From Bacillota bacterium (GTDB taxonomy: Bacteria > Bacillota > Clostridia > Oscillospirales > Acutalibacteraceae), in the NCBI GenBank assembly GCA_023458755.1, contig JAEWYE010000015.1, positions 1-64,000 of the forward strand: a stretch of 64,000 nt of DNA. The letters run 5' to 3'. Shown here piece by piece: positions 42,256 to 51,501 of the stretch. Numbering within the stretch: position 1 is the stretch's first letter; each line of letters begins with the position of its first letter. A model generated the notes under the pieces. That model was not told the origin of the DNA and did no database searches. It worked only from the letters and a program-made list of their open reading frames with translations. A program made the position numbers and the translations under genes.

Positions 42256-43034
42256 AGTTTACTCACCCCGATTTTCCGAAAACGGTTATAGCGATTTTCC
42301 AGAAGTTCTTCCATATTGAGTGATTTATTTTTCAAAATTGTGTGATACAGTTCGTCCTTTAGGTTTTCATATACTTCACCGAAGTTGTTTTTCGGTTCTT
42401 CAATGATCTTTTCAATCACACCGAAGCCAAGCAAATCTTCCGCAGTAATTTTCAGGCATTGCGCGGCATCCTTCACTTTGGAACTGTCCTTCCAAAGAAT
42501 ACTGGCACAGCCTTCCGGTGAAATAACGGAGTAGACCGAATTTTCAAGCATCCATACTTCGTCCGCAACCGCCAGCGCAAGCGCGCCGCCGCTGCCGCCT
42601 TCTCCAATCAGGATGGAGATAACCGGCGTTTTGAGCGTCATCATTTCCATTAAATTTTCTGCAATCGCCTGTCCCTGTCCGCGTTCCTCCGCGGCAATGC
42701 CGCAGTACGCGCCCGAGGTGTCAACAAAACAAATTACCGGTCTGCCGAATTTTTCAGCCAGCTTCATCTGGCGAAGGGCCTTGCGGTAGCCTTCCGGGTG
42801 AGCGGAGCCAAAATTGCGCATGACCTTTTGTTTGGTATCGCTGCCCTTCTCAAGCGCGATTACCGTAACCGGCATACCGTTTAAGCGGGCGATTCCCGCA
42901 ACGATTGCCTTGTCGTCCGCAAAGCGGCGGTCACCGTGGAGCTCTACGAAATCTTCAAATATATTCTGAATAAAGCTAAGGCCGGTCGGTCTGCCTTTTG
43001 CTCTGGCAGCAGTAAGTCTTTCGAATGCTTCCAT
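42252..43034 (-). CDS. accA: Acetyl-CoA carboxylase carboxyltransferase subunit alpha
   Basis: A 260-residue AccA: GDRRFADDKAIVAGIARLNG, AHPEGYRKALRQMKLAEKFG, ICFVDTSGAYCGIAAEERGQ and IGEGGSGGALALAVAD all match the alpha subunit. With AccD it moves CO2 from carboxybiotin to acetyl-CoA, giving malonyl-CoA. It lies 3 bp after accD. The N-terminal extension seen in E. coli AccA is absent, as in many Firmicutes. Confidence 0.96.
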   Translation of the reverse strand: MEAFERLTAARAKGRPTGLSFIQNIFEDFVELHGDRRFADDKAIVAGIARLNGMPVTVIALEKGSDTKQKVMRNFGSAHPEGYRKALRQMKLAEKFGRPVICFVDTSGAYCGIAAEERGQGQAIAENLMEMMTLKTPVISILIGEGGSGGALALAVADEVWMLENSVYSVISPEGCASILWKDSSKVKDAAQCLKITAEDLLGFGVIEKIIEEPKNNFGEVYENLKDELYHTILKNKSLNMEELLENRYNRFRKIGVSKL

Positions 43035-43037
43035 TTT

Positions 43038-43904
43038 TTACACCTCCCTTTGGTGCAGTGACAGCAGGGTTGTAAGAAGCGCTTTTTGCTCGGTGCGCTT
43101 TACAATCTGGTCAACAAAACCCTTTTCAAACAAAAATTCGGAACGCTGAAAGCCAACGGGCAGCTTTTGGCGTATGGTTTGTTCAATTACGCGCGGTCCC
43201 GCGAACCCGATGAGTGCATTCGGTTCCGCAATCGTGATGTCCGCTTCCATTGCAAAGCTGGCGGTTACGCCTCCGGTGGTCGGGTCGGTCAGCACCGCAA
43301 TGTAAAGATTGCCCGCATCACTGTGGCGCTTTACCGCGCCGCTGGTTTTTGCCATCTGCATCAGGGATAAAATGCCCTCCTGCATTCTGGCTCCGCCGGA
43401 AACGGTAAAACCGACAACCGGCAGGGAGTGTTCCGTGGCATACTCAAACAGGCGGGTGATTTTCTCGCCTACCACGGTGCCCATGCTGCCCATCATAAAA
43501 TACGGTTCCATTACAAACAGGCAGCAGGCAAATCCGCCGATTTTGGCTTTGCCGCACACTACCGCTTCTTTTTCCGCGCTTTCCAAGTAGGAGTGTTTGA
43601 GCTTTTTATCATAGTTCGGAAAATCGAGCAGGTTTTTGGAATGCATGGAAGCGTCCAGCTCTTCAAAGGAGTTTTCGTCCGCAATCATGTTAATGCGCTG
43701 CCTTGCGTTAATGCGAAAATGATGTCCGCATTTTGTGCAGATATTCAGATTCTCGTTTAAATCACCGGTAAGTAAAATTGTTTTGCAGCTTGGGCAGGAT
43801 ACGCACATTTCATTCGGTATATCCGGCGTTGCGTCTTTGGTGTATTTATCGTTTGTTTCCAGTGCGTTTTTGGGCTTTTTAAACAGGTTTTTCGATAACG
43901 TCAT
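43038..43904 (-). CDS. accD: Acetyl-CoA carboxylase carboxyltransferase subunit beta
   Basis: A 288-residue AccD with the N-terminal zinc ribbon (CPSC...CTKCGHHF), then FMMGSMGTVVGEKITR, TVSGGARMQEGILSLMQMAK and LTDPTTGGVTASFAMEADI. The start overlaps the accC stop by 4 bp. Slightly longer N-terminus than usual (about 30 residues ahead of the zinc ribbon). Confidence 0.96.
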   Translation of the reverse strand: MTLSKNLFKKPKNALETNDKYTKDATPDIPNEMCVSCPSCKTILLTGDLNENLNICTKCGHHFRINARQRINMIADENSFEELDASMHSKNLLDFPNYDKKLKHSYLESAEKEAVVCGKAKIGGFACCLFVMEPYFMMGSMGTVVGEKITRLFEYATEHSLPVVGFTVSGGARMQEGILSLMQMAKTSGAVKRHSDAGNLYIAVLTDPTTGGVTASFAMEADITIAEPNALIGFAGPRVIEQTIRQKLPVGFQRSEFLFEKGFVDQIVKRTEQKALLTTLLSLHQREV

Positions 43905-45247
43905 TTATTCGCCTTCTCCCGCTTTTCCATAAAGTTTGTAAAGTAGTTTCCCGATTCAAATTCCGGGTCGCTCAAAATATTCATGTGCAGCTCGCTGTTG
44001 TGGTCCACACCCTCAATTACCAGCTCGCACAGCGCGGCCTGCATTTTGCGGATGGCTTCTTCTCTGGTCTGTGCGCAGACAATCAGCTTCCCAATCATCG
44101 AATCGTAAAACGGCGGTACAAAATAGTCTTGATAAAGAGCGGTGTCAAACCGTACCCAAGGGCCGCCCGGAACATGCAAAAGGGAGATTTTTCCGCAGCT
44201 TGGGCGGAAATTCAGGTCAGGATTCTCCGCGTTGATGCGGCATTCAATCGCGTTGCCGCTGATGCGGATATCCTTTTGTGAAAAGGAAAGCGGAATATCC
44301 GCCGCAATGCGTATCTGCCATTTCACAATGTCAATGCCCGTGACCATTTCGGTAACGGAGTGCTCCACCTGCAAACGTGTGTTCATCTCCATGAAGTAGA
44401 AATTCCCGTCTTTATCCACAAGGAATTCAATGGTGCCCACGCTTGTATATTTTGCGGCCTTTGCGGCCTTTACCGCAACGTCAATCATTTTTTGGCGGGT
44501 TTCGGCACTTATGGCGGGGGAGGGACTTTCTTCAATCAGCTTTTGGTGCTTGCGCTGAACAGAGCATTCACGCTCACCCAAAGCCACCACGTTTCCGTGC
44601 TTGTCACAGAGAAGCTGCATTTCAATATGTTTGCTGGGAGAAAGATATTTTTCCAAATAGACCGCACCGTCTCCGAACGCGATTTTTGCTTCGTTGGAGG
44701 CGGTCATAAAGGCACTTTCAAAATCCTCGTGACGGGTTACCAAACGAATACCGCGTCCGCCGCCGCCGCTGCGTGCTTTTACAAGCAGCGGGTAGCCGAT
44801 TCGGTCCGCTTCCTTTTGTGCTTCCTTCACGTCCTCAATCATATCGCAGCCCGGAATAACCGGAACACCGGCGGCAATCATGGTTTTGCGCGCCATATCC
44901 TTGTCGCCCATTTTCGCGATGACATCCGAAGACGGGCCGATAAATACAATGTTGCACTTTTCACACAAATCCGCAAATTTGGCATTCTCCGAAAGCAGTC
45001 CGTAGCCGGGGTGGATTGCCTGTGCTCCTGTTGCCACGGCTGCCGAGAGTATTGACGTCATATTTAAGTAGCTCTCCTGTACGGGAGCGGGACCGATACA
45101 AATGCTTTCATCCGCAAGATTTACATGGAGCGCGTCACGGTCTGCCTCCGAAAAGACAGCGACGGTCGAAATCCCCATCTCCTTGCAGGCGCGGATAATG
45201 CGTACGGCAATTTCACCGCGGTTAGCAATCAGAATTTTAGAAAACAA
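43901..45247 (-). CDS. accC: Acetyl-CoA carboxylase, biotin carboxylase subunit
   Basis: A 448-residue biotin carboxylase: MFSKILIANRGEIAVRIIRA start, ATP-grasp glycine loop KARSGGGGRGIRLV, ERECSVQRKHQKLIEE, and the MEMNTRLQVEHSVTE metal/substrate stretch. It carboxylates the biotin of AccB using ATP and bicarbonate. Confidence 0.97.
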   Translation of the reverse strand: MFSKILIANRGEIAVRIIRACKEMGISTVAVFSEADRDALHVNLADESICIGPAPVQESYLNMTSILSAAVATGAQAIHPGYGLLSENAKFADLCEKCNIVFIGPSSDVIAKMGDKDMARKTMIAAGVPVIPGCDMIEDVKEAQKEADRIGYPLLVKARSGGGGRGIRLVTRHEDFESAFMTASNEAKIAFGDGAVYLEKYLSPSKHIEMQLLCDKHGNVVALGERECSVQRKHQKLIEESPSPAISAETRQKMIDVAVKAAKAAKYTSVGTIEFLVDKDGNFYFMEMNTRLQVEHSVTEMVTGIDIVKWQIRIAADIPLSFSQKDIRISGNAIECRINAENPDLNFRPSCGKISLLHVPGGPWVRFDTALYQDYFVPPFYDSMIGKLIVCAQTREEAIRKMQAALCELVIEGVDHNSELHMNILSDPEFESGNYFTNFMEKREKANK

Positions 45248-45263
45248 GGCTTACACCCCTTTA

Positions 45264-45674
45264 TCAAACTAGAGCAAATGAAAGCTCTGCGGAAACGGTC
45301 AGCTTCCCGTCTACATAACCTTTGCCTTTTGCAAAGTAGAACGGCGGGCGGGTTTTGACAATGCTGCATTCAAATTGAATAGTATCGCCGGGATGAACCT
45401 GATTCTTAAATCGAACCTTGTCAAGTCCGGTGAACAGTGTCTGGTGCCCTTTCACAGAGTCCGCCAGCAGGACGCAGCAGGTTTGCGCCATCATTTCACA
45501 TTGAATTACGCCCGGTACAATCGGGCTGCCGGGGAAATGCCCCTGCAAAAACCATTCGTCGCCTTTTATCATGCACTTGCCTACCGCGAGATTTTCTTCT
45601 TTTACTTCCGCTTCATCCACAAGCAGCATGGGCTCGCGGTGCGGCAGGATTTCTTTTAATTCTTCCTTGTTCAT
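45264..45674 (-). CDS. fabZ: 3-hydroxyacyl-ACP dehydratase FabZ
   Basis: A 136-residue hot-dog-fold dehydratase with catalytic His46 in LQGHFPGSPIVPG and Glu60 in VIQCE. LPHREPMLLVDE is the usual opening. It removes water from 3-hydroxyacyl-ACP in each elongation cycle. It lies between accB and accC, a common clostridial order. Confidence 0.96.
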   Translation of the reverse strand: MNKEELKEILPHREPMLLVDEAEVKEENLAVGKCMIKGDEWFLQGHFPGSPIVPGVIQCEMMAQTCCVLLADSVKGHQTLFTGLDKVRFKNQVHPGDTIQFECSIVKTRPPFYFAKGKGYVDGKLTVSAELSFALV

Positions 45675-45683
45675 AGCGGTCTC

Positions 45684-46145
45684 CTAAAAAATCTTAAATA
45701 AGATTTGTCCGTATTCCACAATCTGGCCGTTCTCGGCACAGATATCCACGATTTCGCCGTCACAGTCAGCGGTGATTTCATTGAGCAGCTTCATGGCTTC
45801 AATCACGCATAAAACATCGCCCTTTTTCACCTTGCTGCCGATTTTTACATAAGAATCCGCTTCCGGCGAGGGGGAGTCATAGAACATGCCGACCATGGGG
45901 GATTTTACCTCTTTCAGGTTGTTAAAATCTACCGGTTTCGCAGCGGCTGACGCATTCGGAGCGGCTGCGGGCTGTGAAGGAGCCGCAGAAATTTCTGCCG
46001 GTGCGGCTGCAATGGTGCGAACTTCGGTAACAGCGGCGGGGCGCTTTTCCAAGCGAACCTTGTTTTCGCCTTCGGTGATTTCCATGCAGGTCAATCCGCC
46101 TTCGCCCATGATTTGCACAAGAGATTTGATTTCTTCAATATTCAT
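45684..46145 (-). CDS. accB: Acetyl-CoA carboxylase biotin carboxyl carrier protein
   Basis: A 153-residue BCCP: N-terminal helix, an Ala/Pro-rich flexible linker (about 42-72), and a biotinyl domain with the biotin Lys119 in EAMKLLNE. PMVGMFYDSPSPEADSYVK is typical. Confidence 0.96.
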   Translation of the reverse strand: MNIEEIKSLVQIMGEGGLTCMEITEGENKVRLEKRPAAVTEVRTIAAAPAEISAAPSQPAAAPNASAAAKPVDFNNLKEVKSPMVGMFYDSPSPEADSYVKIGSKVKKGDVLCVIEAMKLLNEITADCDGEIVDICAENGQIVEYGQILFKIF

Positions 46146-46176
46146 CGTAATGACCGTTCCTTTCTTACTCAGTTAC

Positions 46177-47406
46177 TCAGTCTGCTTTTTTAAATACGAG
46201 GCAGGCGTTGTGACCGCCGAATCCAAGATTGGTGGAAAGCGCAAAGTCAGGTTCTGCTTTGCGTGCGGTGTTCGGCACATAGTCAAGGTCACATTCGGGG
46301 TCCGGTTCTTTGTAGCCAATGGTAGGCGGAACAATACCGTTTTGCAGGACCAGCAGGCTGACAATTGCTTCCGCGGCGCCGGTAGCGCCGAGCATATGTC
46401 CGGTCATGGATTTTGTGGAACTGATGAGCGCGGTACGTGCCTGTTCGCCGAGTGCCGCTTTAAAGGCCATGGTTTCGGTTTTGTCGTTGAGCGGGGTGCT
46501 GGTACCGTGCGCGTTAATATAAAGTTTTGCATCCGCCTTGATTCCGGCTTCTTTTACCGCCAGCTTCACAGCGTTCGTAATGCCGGTTGCTTCCGGATGC
46601 GGAGCTGTCATGTGGTAGGCATCATTCGTGTTGCCGTAGCCGCAGATTTCGCCGTAGATTTTGGCGCCTCTCTGCTTCGCGTGTTCATATTCCTCCAAAA
46701 TGAGGATGGCACCGCCTTCACCCATGACAAAACCGTCACGGCGCTTGTCAAACGGAATGGATGCGTTTTGCGGATCATTGGTGGTGGAAAGAGCCTGACA
46801 GTTGGTAAAACCGCCGACCGCCAATGGATTGATGGTCGCTTCACTGCCGCCCGCGATCATTGCGTCCGCGTAGCCGTGCTTAATGGCGCGGTAGGCTTCT
46901 CCCACCGTGTTTGCGGAAGTGGCACAGGCGGTGGCAATCGACATGGACGGTCCCTGCGCGTTGTATTTGATGGCAACATTACCCGCCGCGATGTTCGAAA
47001 TCATCATGGGAATGTAGAACGGAGAAATGCGTTTCGGGCCGCTTTCAAAGAGTTTGCCGCATTCACGGATCATCGTGTTCATTCCGCCGATGCCCGAGCC
47101 AATGTAAACGCCGAGGCGTTCCGGATCGACTTTCCCGGCAATACCGCTGTCGTCCATGGCCTGAGTGGCGGCCGCCATTGCGTACTGCGCATAAAGGTCG
47201 GTTTTGCGGATATCAGATTTCTCCATATAGGCAGCCGGGTCAAAATCCTTGACTTCCGCTGCAATCGTTACTTTGCAGTCGCTGGTATCGAATTTTGTAA
47301 TAAAGTCGATGCCGCTTTTTCCTGCAATCAGATTGTTCCAAAAAGTGGTTATGTCATTGCCGACGGGGGTTATGGCACCAAGGCCGGTTACAACTACTCG
47401 ATTCAT
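46177..47406 (-). CDS. fabF: 3-oxoacyl-ACP synthase II FabF
   Basis: A 409-residue thiolase-fold condensing enzyme with catalytic Cys161 (IATACATSANTVG), the two histidines in INAHGTSTPLND and SMTGHMLGATGAAEA, and a C-terminal NLGFGGHNACLVF. It elongates acyl-ACP with malonyl-ACP. A second KAS (FabB) is not in the window. Confidence 0.97.
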   Translation of the reverse strand: MNRVVVTGLGAITPVGNDITTFWNNLIAGKSGIDFITKFDTSDCKVTIAAEVKDFDPAAYMEKSDIRKTDLYAQYAMAAATQAMDDSGIAGKVDPERLGVYIGSGIGGMNTMIRECGKLFESGPKRISPFYIPMMISNIAAGNVAIKYNAQGPSMSIATACATSANTVGEAYRAIKHGYADAMIAGGSEATINPLAVGGFTNCQALSTTNDPQNASIPFDKRRDGFVMGEGGAILILEEYEHAKQRGAKIYGEICGYGNTNDAYHMTAPHPEATGITNAVKLAVKEAGIKADAKLYINAHGTSTPLNDKTETMAFKAALGEQARTALISSTKSMTGHMLGATGAAEAIVSLLVLQNGIVPPTIGYKEPDPECDLDYVPNTARKAEPDFALSTNLGFGGHNACLVFKKAD

Positions 47407-47427
47407 AATGGATAGTCTTCCTTTCTC

Positions 47428-48171
47428 TTACATGCACATGCCGCCGTCTACTTTAATTACCTCACCGGTAATGTAGCTCGACTGCTCACTTGCTAAAAAT
47501 ACTGCTAGGTTTGCTATGTCTTCCGGAGTGCCCATACGCTTTAACGGAACAGCTGCCAGCGTGCTTTCTTTTACCTTGTCATTGAGCGCTTCCGTCATTT
47601 CTGTGGCGATAAAGCCAGGCGCAATGGCGTTGCAGGTTACGTTTCTGCCGGCAAGTTCTTTGGCGACCGTTTTGGTAAGACCGATTAAACCGGCTTTTGC
47701 GGAGGCATAGTTTGCCTGACCGGCGTTGCCCATAATGCCGATTACGGAAGTGATATTGATGATTTTTCCGCTGCGTTTCTTCATAAAGTGAGAATAGCAG
47801 TGTTTTATCATATGAAACGCACCCTTGAGGTTGGTGTTAATGACCGCGTCAAAATCCTGTTCGTCCATACGCAGAATCAGGTTGTCATGCACAATGCCCG
47901 CGTTATTTACCAAAATGTCGATACCGCCGAAATCCTCCAGTATCTGCGCGGTGAGTTCCTTGGTTGCGTCAAAATCAGATACGTCGCAGCGGTACGCTTT
48001 TGCGGTTACGGGATATTTTGAGGTAATTTGCGTGCAGGTATCGTTTGCCGCCTGCTCATTTCCCGCATATACAACTGCCACATTCGCGCCGTTCTCTGCC
48101 ATTTTAAAGGCGATTGCTCTGCCGATTCCGCGGGAACCGCCGGTTACGACTGCTACTTTCTCTTTCAGCAA
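47428..48171 (-). CDS. fabG: 3-oxoacyl-ACP reductase FabG
   Basis: A 247-residue short-chain dehydrogenase: NADP-binding TGGSRGIGRAI, NNAG motif, and a catalytic triad Ser142, Tyr155, Lys159 (YASAK). It ends with the usual YITGEVIKVDGGMCM. Confidence 0.97.
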   Translation of the reverse strand: MLKEKVAVVTGGSRGIGRAIAFKMAENGANVAVVYAGNEQAANDTCTQITSKYPVTAKAYRCDVSDFDATKELTAQILEDFGGIDILVNNAGIVHDNLILRMDEQDFDAVINTNLKGAFHMIKHCYSHFMKKRSGKIINITSVIGIMGNAGQANYASAKAGLIGLTKTVAKELAGRNVTCNAIAPGFIATEMTEALNDKVKESTLAAVPLKRMGTPEDIANLAVFLASEQSSYITGEVIKVDGGMCM

Positions 48172-48183
48172 ATTGGTTCCCCC

Positions 48184-49104
48184 TTATTTCAATGCCTGAA
48201 CTGCAGAATTCAGGCTGTCGGCATCTTCTACATGATGGATTTTTGCTTCGGGCAGCGTTTTCTTGATAAGACCGCACAAGGTTTTTCCGGCACCGACTTC
48301 TATAAAGGTATCAACCCCGTCTGCCGCCATTTTTTCTATGATAGTCTGCCACAAAACCGGATGATTTACCTGTTTTGCGATATTTTCTTTTATGTTTTGC
48401 TGATTGCCGTCATAGGGCAGGGATGTGTAGTTGGAATAGAGCGTCATGGTGGGTGCGTTCAATACCATGTTGTCCAGAAGGGCCGCCATCTTTTCCGAGG
48501 CTTTGTCCATGAACGGGGAGTGGAACGCTCCGCTTACCGCCAAAGGTACTGCTTTGCCGCCTGCTTCCTGTACGTCCTTGCAGAATTCAGCAAGCTCATT
48601 TTTTTCACCGGCAACGGCAATCTGACCGGGGCAGTTGTAGTTTACAGGGAATACCTGCTCATATTTTTTGCTGAGCTCATCCACTTTTTCATTGGAAAGC
48701 TTTAAAATTGCCGCCATGCTGCCGCCGGTTTTCGCGGTAGCCTCGCTCATGAACGCGGCACGTTTGCACACCAGTAAAAATCCCTGCTTAGGGGAAAGAA
48801 CGTTCGTAAAGGTAAGCGCGGCAATCTCACCAAGAGAAAAACCCGCCACAGCGTCCGGTAAAATATTGTTTTCTTTAAGCGCTTCGGCAGCCGCCAAATC
48901 CACACAGTACAGGCAGGGCTGCGTGTTGCTCGTCTGGCTTAATTCGTCCTTCCTCGCGGTAAAGCATTGATTGGAGGTGTTGGGACGAATGCTGTCCGCC
49001 AAATCGAATACAGCTTTTGCCGCTTTGCTGGTTTCACACAGTTCTTTTCCCATTCCAGTGTACTGGGATCCCTGTCCGCTGAATACAAATGCTATTTTAC
49101 CCAT
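48184..49104 (-). CDS. fabD: Malonyl-CoA:ACP transacylase FabD
   Basis: A 306-residue transacylase with the FSGQGSQYTGMGK opening, catalytic Ser90 in GFSLGE, and a second catalytic His in VSGAFHSPFMD. It transfers malonyl groups to ACP. It overlaps the end of fabK by 13 bp. Confidence 0.96.
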   Translation of the reverse strand: MGKIAFVFSGQGSQYTGMGKELCETSKAAKAVFDLADSIRPNTSNQCFTARKDELSQTSNTQPCLYCVDLAAAEALKENNILPDAVAGFSLGEIAALTFTNVLSPKQGFLLVCKRAAFMSEATAKTGGSMAAILKLSNEKVDELSKKYEQVFPVNYNCPGQIAVAGEKNELAEFCKDVQEAGGKAVPLAVSGAFHSPFMDKASEKMAALLDNMVLNAPTMTLYSNYTSLPYDGNQQNIKENIAKQVNHPVLWQTIIEKMAADGVDTFIEVGAGKTLCGLIKKTLPEAKIHHVEDADSLNSAVQALK

Positions 49105-50039
49105 TTGGAAGCTCCTCCTAAAATTTGTTCTGCCTCGCTGAACATTTCGGTGATAATCTCTTTCGCGGTCTGTTCCTTGGTTACCATCGCGGCAACCTGA
49201 CCGGCACAGAAGGAACCGCCTTTCGCGTCGCCTTCTCTTGCGGCACGGCGCAGAGCGCCCAAACCAAATTTTTCGAGATCTTCATTAGAAATGGAAGAGT
49301 CGTATTCCATTTTGAAATATTCACGGGAGAACGGATTTTTTATGGTACGAACCGGGTGGCCGAGCCGCTTACCGGTTGTAATGGTGTCAATATCCTTTGC
49401 TTTCAGTACTTTATCTTTATAAACTTGGCTGATGGTGCATTCCTTTGCCACCAGAAAACGTGTGCCTACCTGTACGCCCACAGCGCCCAGCATAAAGGAT
49501 GCCGCGATTCCTCTTCCGTCTGCAATGCCGCCTGCCGCAATAACCGGAATATCCACCGCGTCGCATACCTGGGGAACCAGCGCCATGGTGGTAAGTTCGC
49601 CCACATGTCCGCCGCTTTCGGTACCTTCGGCAACCACCGCAACTGCGCCGCGCTTTTCCACAAGCTTGGCAATGCCGGTGGAAGGAACGACCGGAATCAC
49701 TTTAATGCCTGCTGCAATCCATGCCTCCATATATTTGCCCGGATTTCCCGCGCCGGTGACAACCACCGGAATATGCTCGTCAATTACGGTTTGTGCGACT
49801 TCATCGACAAACGGGCTCATCAGCATGATGTTTACACCAAAAGGCTTATCGGTCATTGTCTTGCATTTTTGAATTTCCGCCCGCAGTTGTTCGCCGTTGG
49901 AATTCATCCCGGCAATAATGCCCAAACCGCCTGCATTCGATACGGCAGATGCAAGGGAAGCATCCGAAACCCATGCCATTCCGCCTTGAAAAATCGGGTA
50001 TTCAATATTCAGTAAATCACAAATTGGGGTTTTAATCAT
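49092..50039 (-). CDS. fabK: FMN-dependent enoyl-ACP reductase FabK
   Basis: A 315-residue 2-nitropropane-dioxygenase-like TIM barrel: YPIFQGGMAWVSDASLASAV, NAGGLGIIAG, GTESGGHVGE and the phosphate-binding IAAGGIADGRGIAA. FabK is the triclosan-insensitive enoyl reductase typical of streptococci and Clostridia, and replaces FabI here. Confidence 0.93.
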   Translation of the reverse strand: MIKTPICDLLNIEYPIFQGGMAWVSDASLASAVSNAGGLGIIAGMNSNGEQLRAEIQKCKTMTDKPFGVNIMLMSPFVDEVAQTVIDEHIPVVVTGAGNPGKYMEAWIAAGIKVIPVVPSTGIAKLVEKRGAVAVVAEGTESGGHVGELTTMALVPQVCDAVDIPVIAAGGIADGRGIAASFMLGAVGVQVGTRFLVAKECTISQVYKDKVLKAKDIDTITTGKRLGHPVRTIKNPFSREYFKMEYDSSISNEDLEKFGLGALRRAAREGDAKGGSFCAGQVAAMVTKEQTAKEIITEMFSEAEQILGGASKWVK

Positions 50040-50140
50040 AATCGTACTCCTTTTAAATTTGATAAAATGAAAGGATATTTAAGGAAACACGGATTTATGC
50101 AATTCTGACGGCGCAATCCGTGCATCCGTAAAAACAGCGT

Positions 50141-51103
50141 TTACCAGCGAATGACACATGCACCTGTAGTCAAACCGGCGCCGAAAGCGGCAAGAGCCAG
50201 AATATCGCCGGGCTTAAACAGGTTTTTGCGGTTGAGTTCATCCAAAAGCATGGCAACTCCCGCGCAGGAGGTGTTGCCGCAGGTTTCAATGTTGGTATAG
50301 TACTTTTCGGGAGCAATCTTCAGCTTTTTCTTTGCGCTGTCGATAATGCGCATGTTTGCCTGGTGCGGCAGAACAAAGTCCACATCGCCTTGCTTTAGAC
50401 CTGCTTCTTCAATCACTTCCGCCAGATCTCTTGCCATCGCGGTAACAGCAAATTTATACACGTCCTGCCCCTGCATGTGCAGAAAAGAGTCTTCGTGCAC
50501 GGCGTCGGAAAACGGCGAGTTGCCGCTGACATGCGGAATACGCAGATAATCCGTATTGCCGTCTGCCGAAAGCTTTATGGAAAGCAGTCCGTCGCCTTCG
50601 CCGAGAACGACTGCCCCGGCTCCGTCGCCGAACAGCACGCAGGTTGCGCGGTCCTGCCAGTTAACCATTTTGCTCATTACTTCGGCGGCAACAATCAATA
50701 CTTTTTTTGCCCGTCCGCGCGCAAAATAACCGGCGGCGCAGTCCAGTGCGTAAAGAAAACCGGAGCAAGCGGCATTCAGGTCAAAAGCGGGGCATTTGGC
50801 GCCGATTGCCTTCTGCACTACGCAGGCAAGGCTTGGCGTAATATAATCGCCGCGAAGGGTGGAGCAAATGACGTAATCCAACTCGGAAGCCTCAATGTTC
50901 GCGTTCTCCAAGGCAGCTTTTCCGGCTGCAATCGCAAGATCGCTGATGGATTCGGTGGTGCATACGTGGCGGCTTTTAATGCCGGTGCGCGTTGAAATCC
51001 ATTCGTCCGATGTGTCGATAAAAGTTGCGAGGTCATCGTTGGTTTTTGAGCATGCCGGGTAGGCACTTCCAGTGCCGATCACCTTAAAATTCATGATTCC
51101 CAT
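50141..51103 (-). CDS. fabH: 3-oxoacyl-ACP synthase III FabH
   Basis: A 320-residue initiator KAS with catalytic Cys113 (NAACSGF), His in LPHQANMRI and Asn in GNTSCAG. It condenses acetyl-CoA (or a branched starter) with malonyl-ACP. ATG 51103 is chosen because AACGGAGGTAAAA precedes it; the long in-frame stretch upstream to 51202 contains the promoter. It is the first gene of the operon; the 101-base gap to fabK, where acpP often lies, has no gene but contains an 8-bp-stem hairpin. Confidence 0.95.
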   Translation of the reverse strand: MGIMNFKVIGTGSAYPACSKTNDDLATFIDTSDEWISTRTGIKSRHVCTTESISDLAIAAGKAALENANIEASELDYVICSTLRGDYITPSLACVVQKAIGAKCPAFDLNAACSGFLYALDCAAGYFARGRAKKVLIVAAEVMSKMVNWQDRATCVLFGDGAGAVVLGEGDGLLSIKLSADGNTDYLRIPHVSGNSPFSDAVHEDSFLHMQGQDVYKFAVTAMARDLAEVIEEAGLKQGDVDFVLPHQANMRIIDSAKKKLKIAPEKYYTNIETCGNTSCAGVAMLLDELNRKNLFKPGDILALAAFGAGLTTGACVIRW

Positions 51104-51200
51104 TTTTACCTCCGTTATATTCCAAATGATACGGTTATTCTGAATATAGTTTGCCATTTCCATGCAGTTTGAAATTTGTATGATTTCTACAATCCCCTTC

Positions 51201-51228
51201 ATTATATCGTATTTTACGTTTTTGTCAA
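51201..51228 (-). promoter_or_regulatory. Promoter of the fab operon
   Basis: On the minus strand TTGACA (51223-51228), a 16-base spacer and TATAAT (51201-51206), about 100 bases ahead of the fabH start. The leader contains TTTCAAA-type half sites but no clear FapR or FabT operator. Confidence 0.65.
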
Positions 51229-51440
51229 GCGTTTAATGGATTATAAGAAAAATAATAATGGGAACATGAAATATTCTAAATCAGCAGAATTTTTTCAAGG
51301 CTCAGCGATCATGGCGGGATCTATGGTTGATAGGTTACTTTCTGGACGGCAAGAGTGACTTTTACGATTGATATGCATAAAATTACCAAATCTATTAGGA
51401 AGCTTTTTTATTTTTATTCCCAATATGATTCATTATGATG

Positions 51441-51460
51441 CATAAATTATATAATTTATG
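51441..51460. repeat. 20-bp perfect AT-rich palindrome upstream of DUF1540
   Basis: CATAAATTAT followed by ATAATTTATG is a perfect 10-bp inverted repeat with no spacer. The symmetry continues imperfectly outwards (TTATGATG... against ...ACCATAA, about 51433-51468). It sits about 40 bases before the DUF1540 start, overlapping the place expected for the promoter. Confidence 0.5.
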
Positions 51461-51501
51461 ACCATAATAAGGAAAACAAACTATATACTGGGGTGCTGAA
51501 A

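Larger units (their letters stand above)
51104..51501. other. Intergenic region between fabH and the DUF1540 gene
   Basis: This 398-base divergent gap contains the fab promoter and, on the DUF1540 side, a 20-bp perfect palindrome. Short open frames in it (for example about 51176-51358) lack ribosome sites and family features, so I call no gene. Confidence 0.55.

Noticed and set aside
45886..47415. Open frame of about 509 codons on the plus strand
   Set aside because: It is antisense to accB and fabF, both with full catalytic motifs; its sequence is low-complexity Cys/His/Arg-rich without any family feature.
49125..50015. Plus-strand frame of about 296 codons
   Set aside because: Antisense to fabK; composition is typical of a shadow frame.
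51150..51185. FabT or FapR operator in the fab leader
   Set aside because: TTTGAAATTTG-like bases are present, but the expected dyad symmetry is missing.
51176..51358. 60-codon frame between fabH and DUF1540
   Set aside because: It covers the fab promoter on the other strand, lacks a ribosome site and has no recognisable feature.
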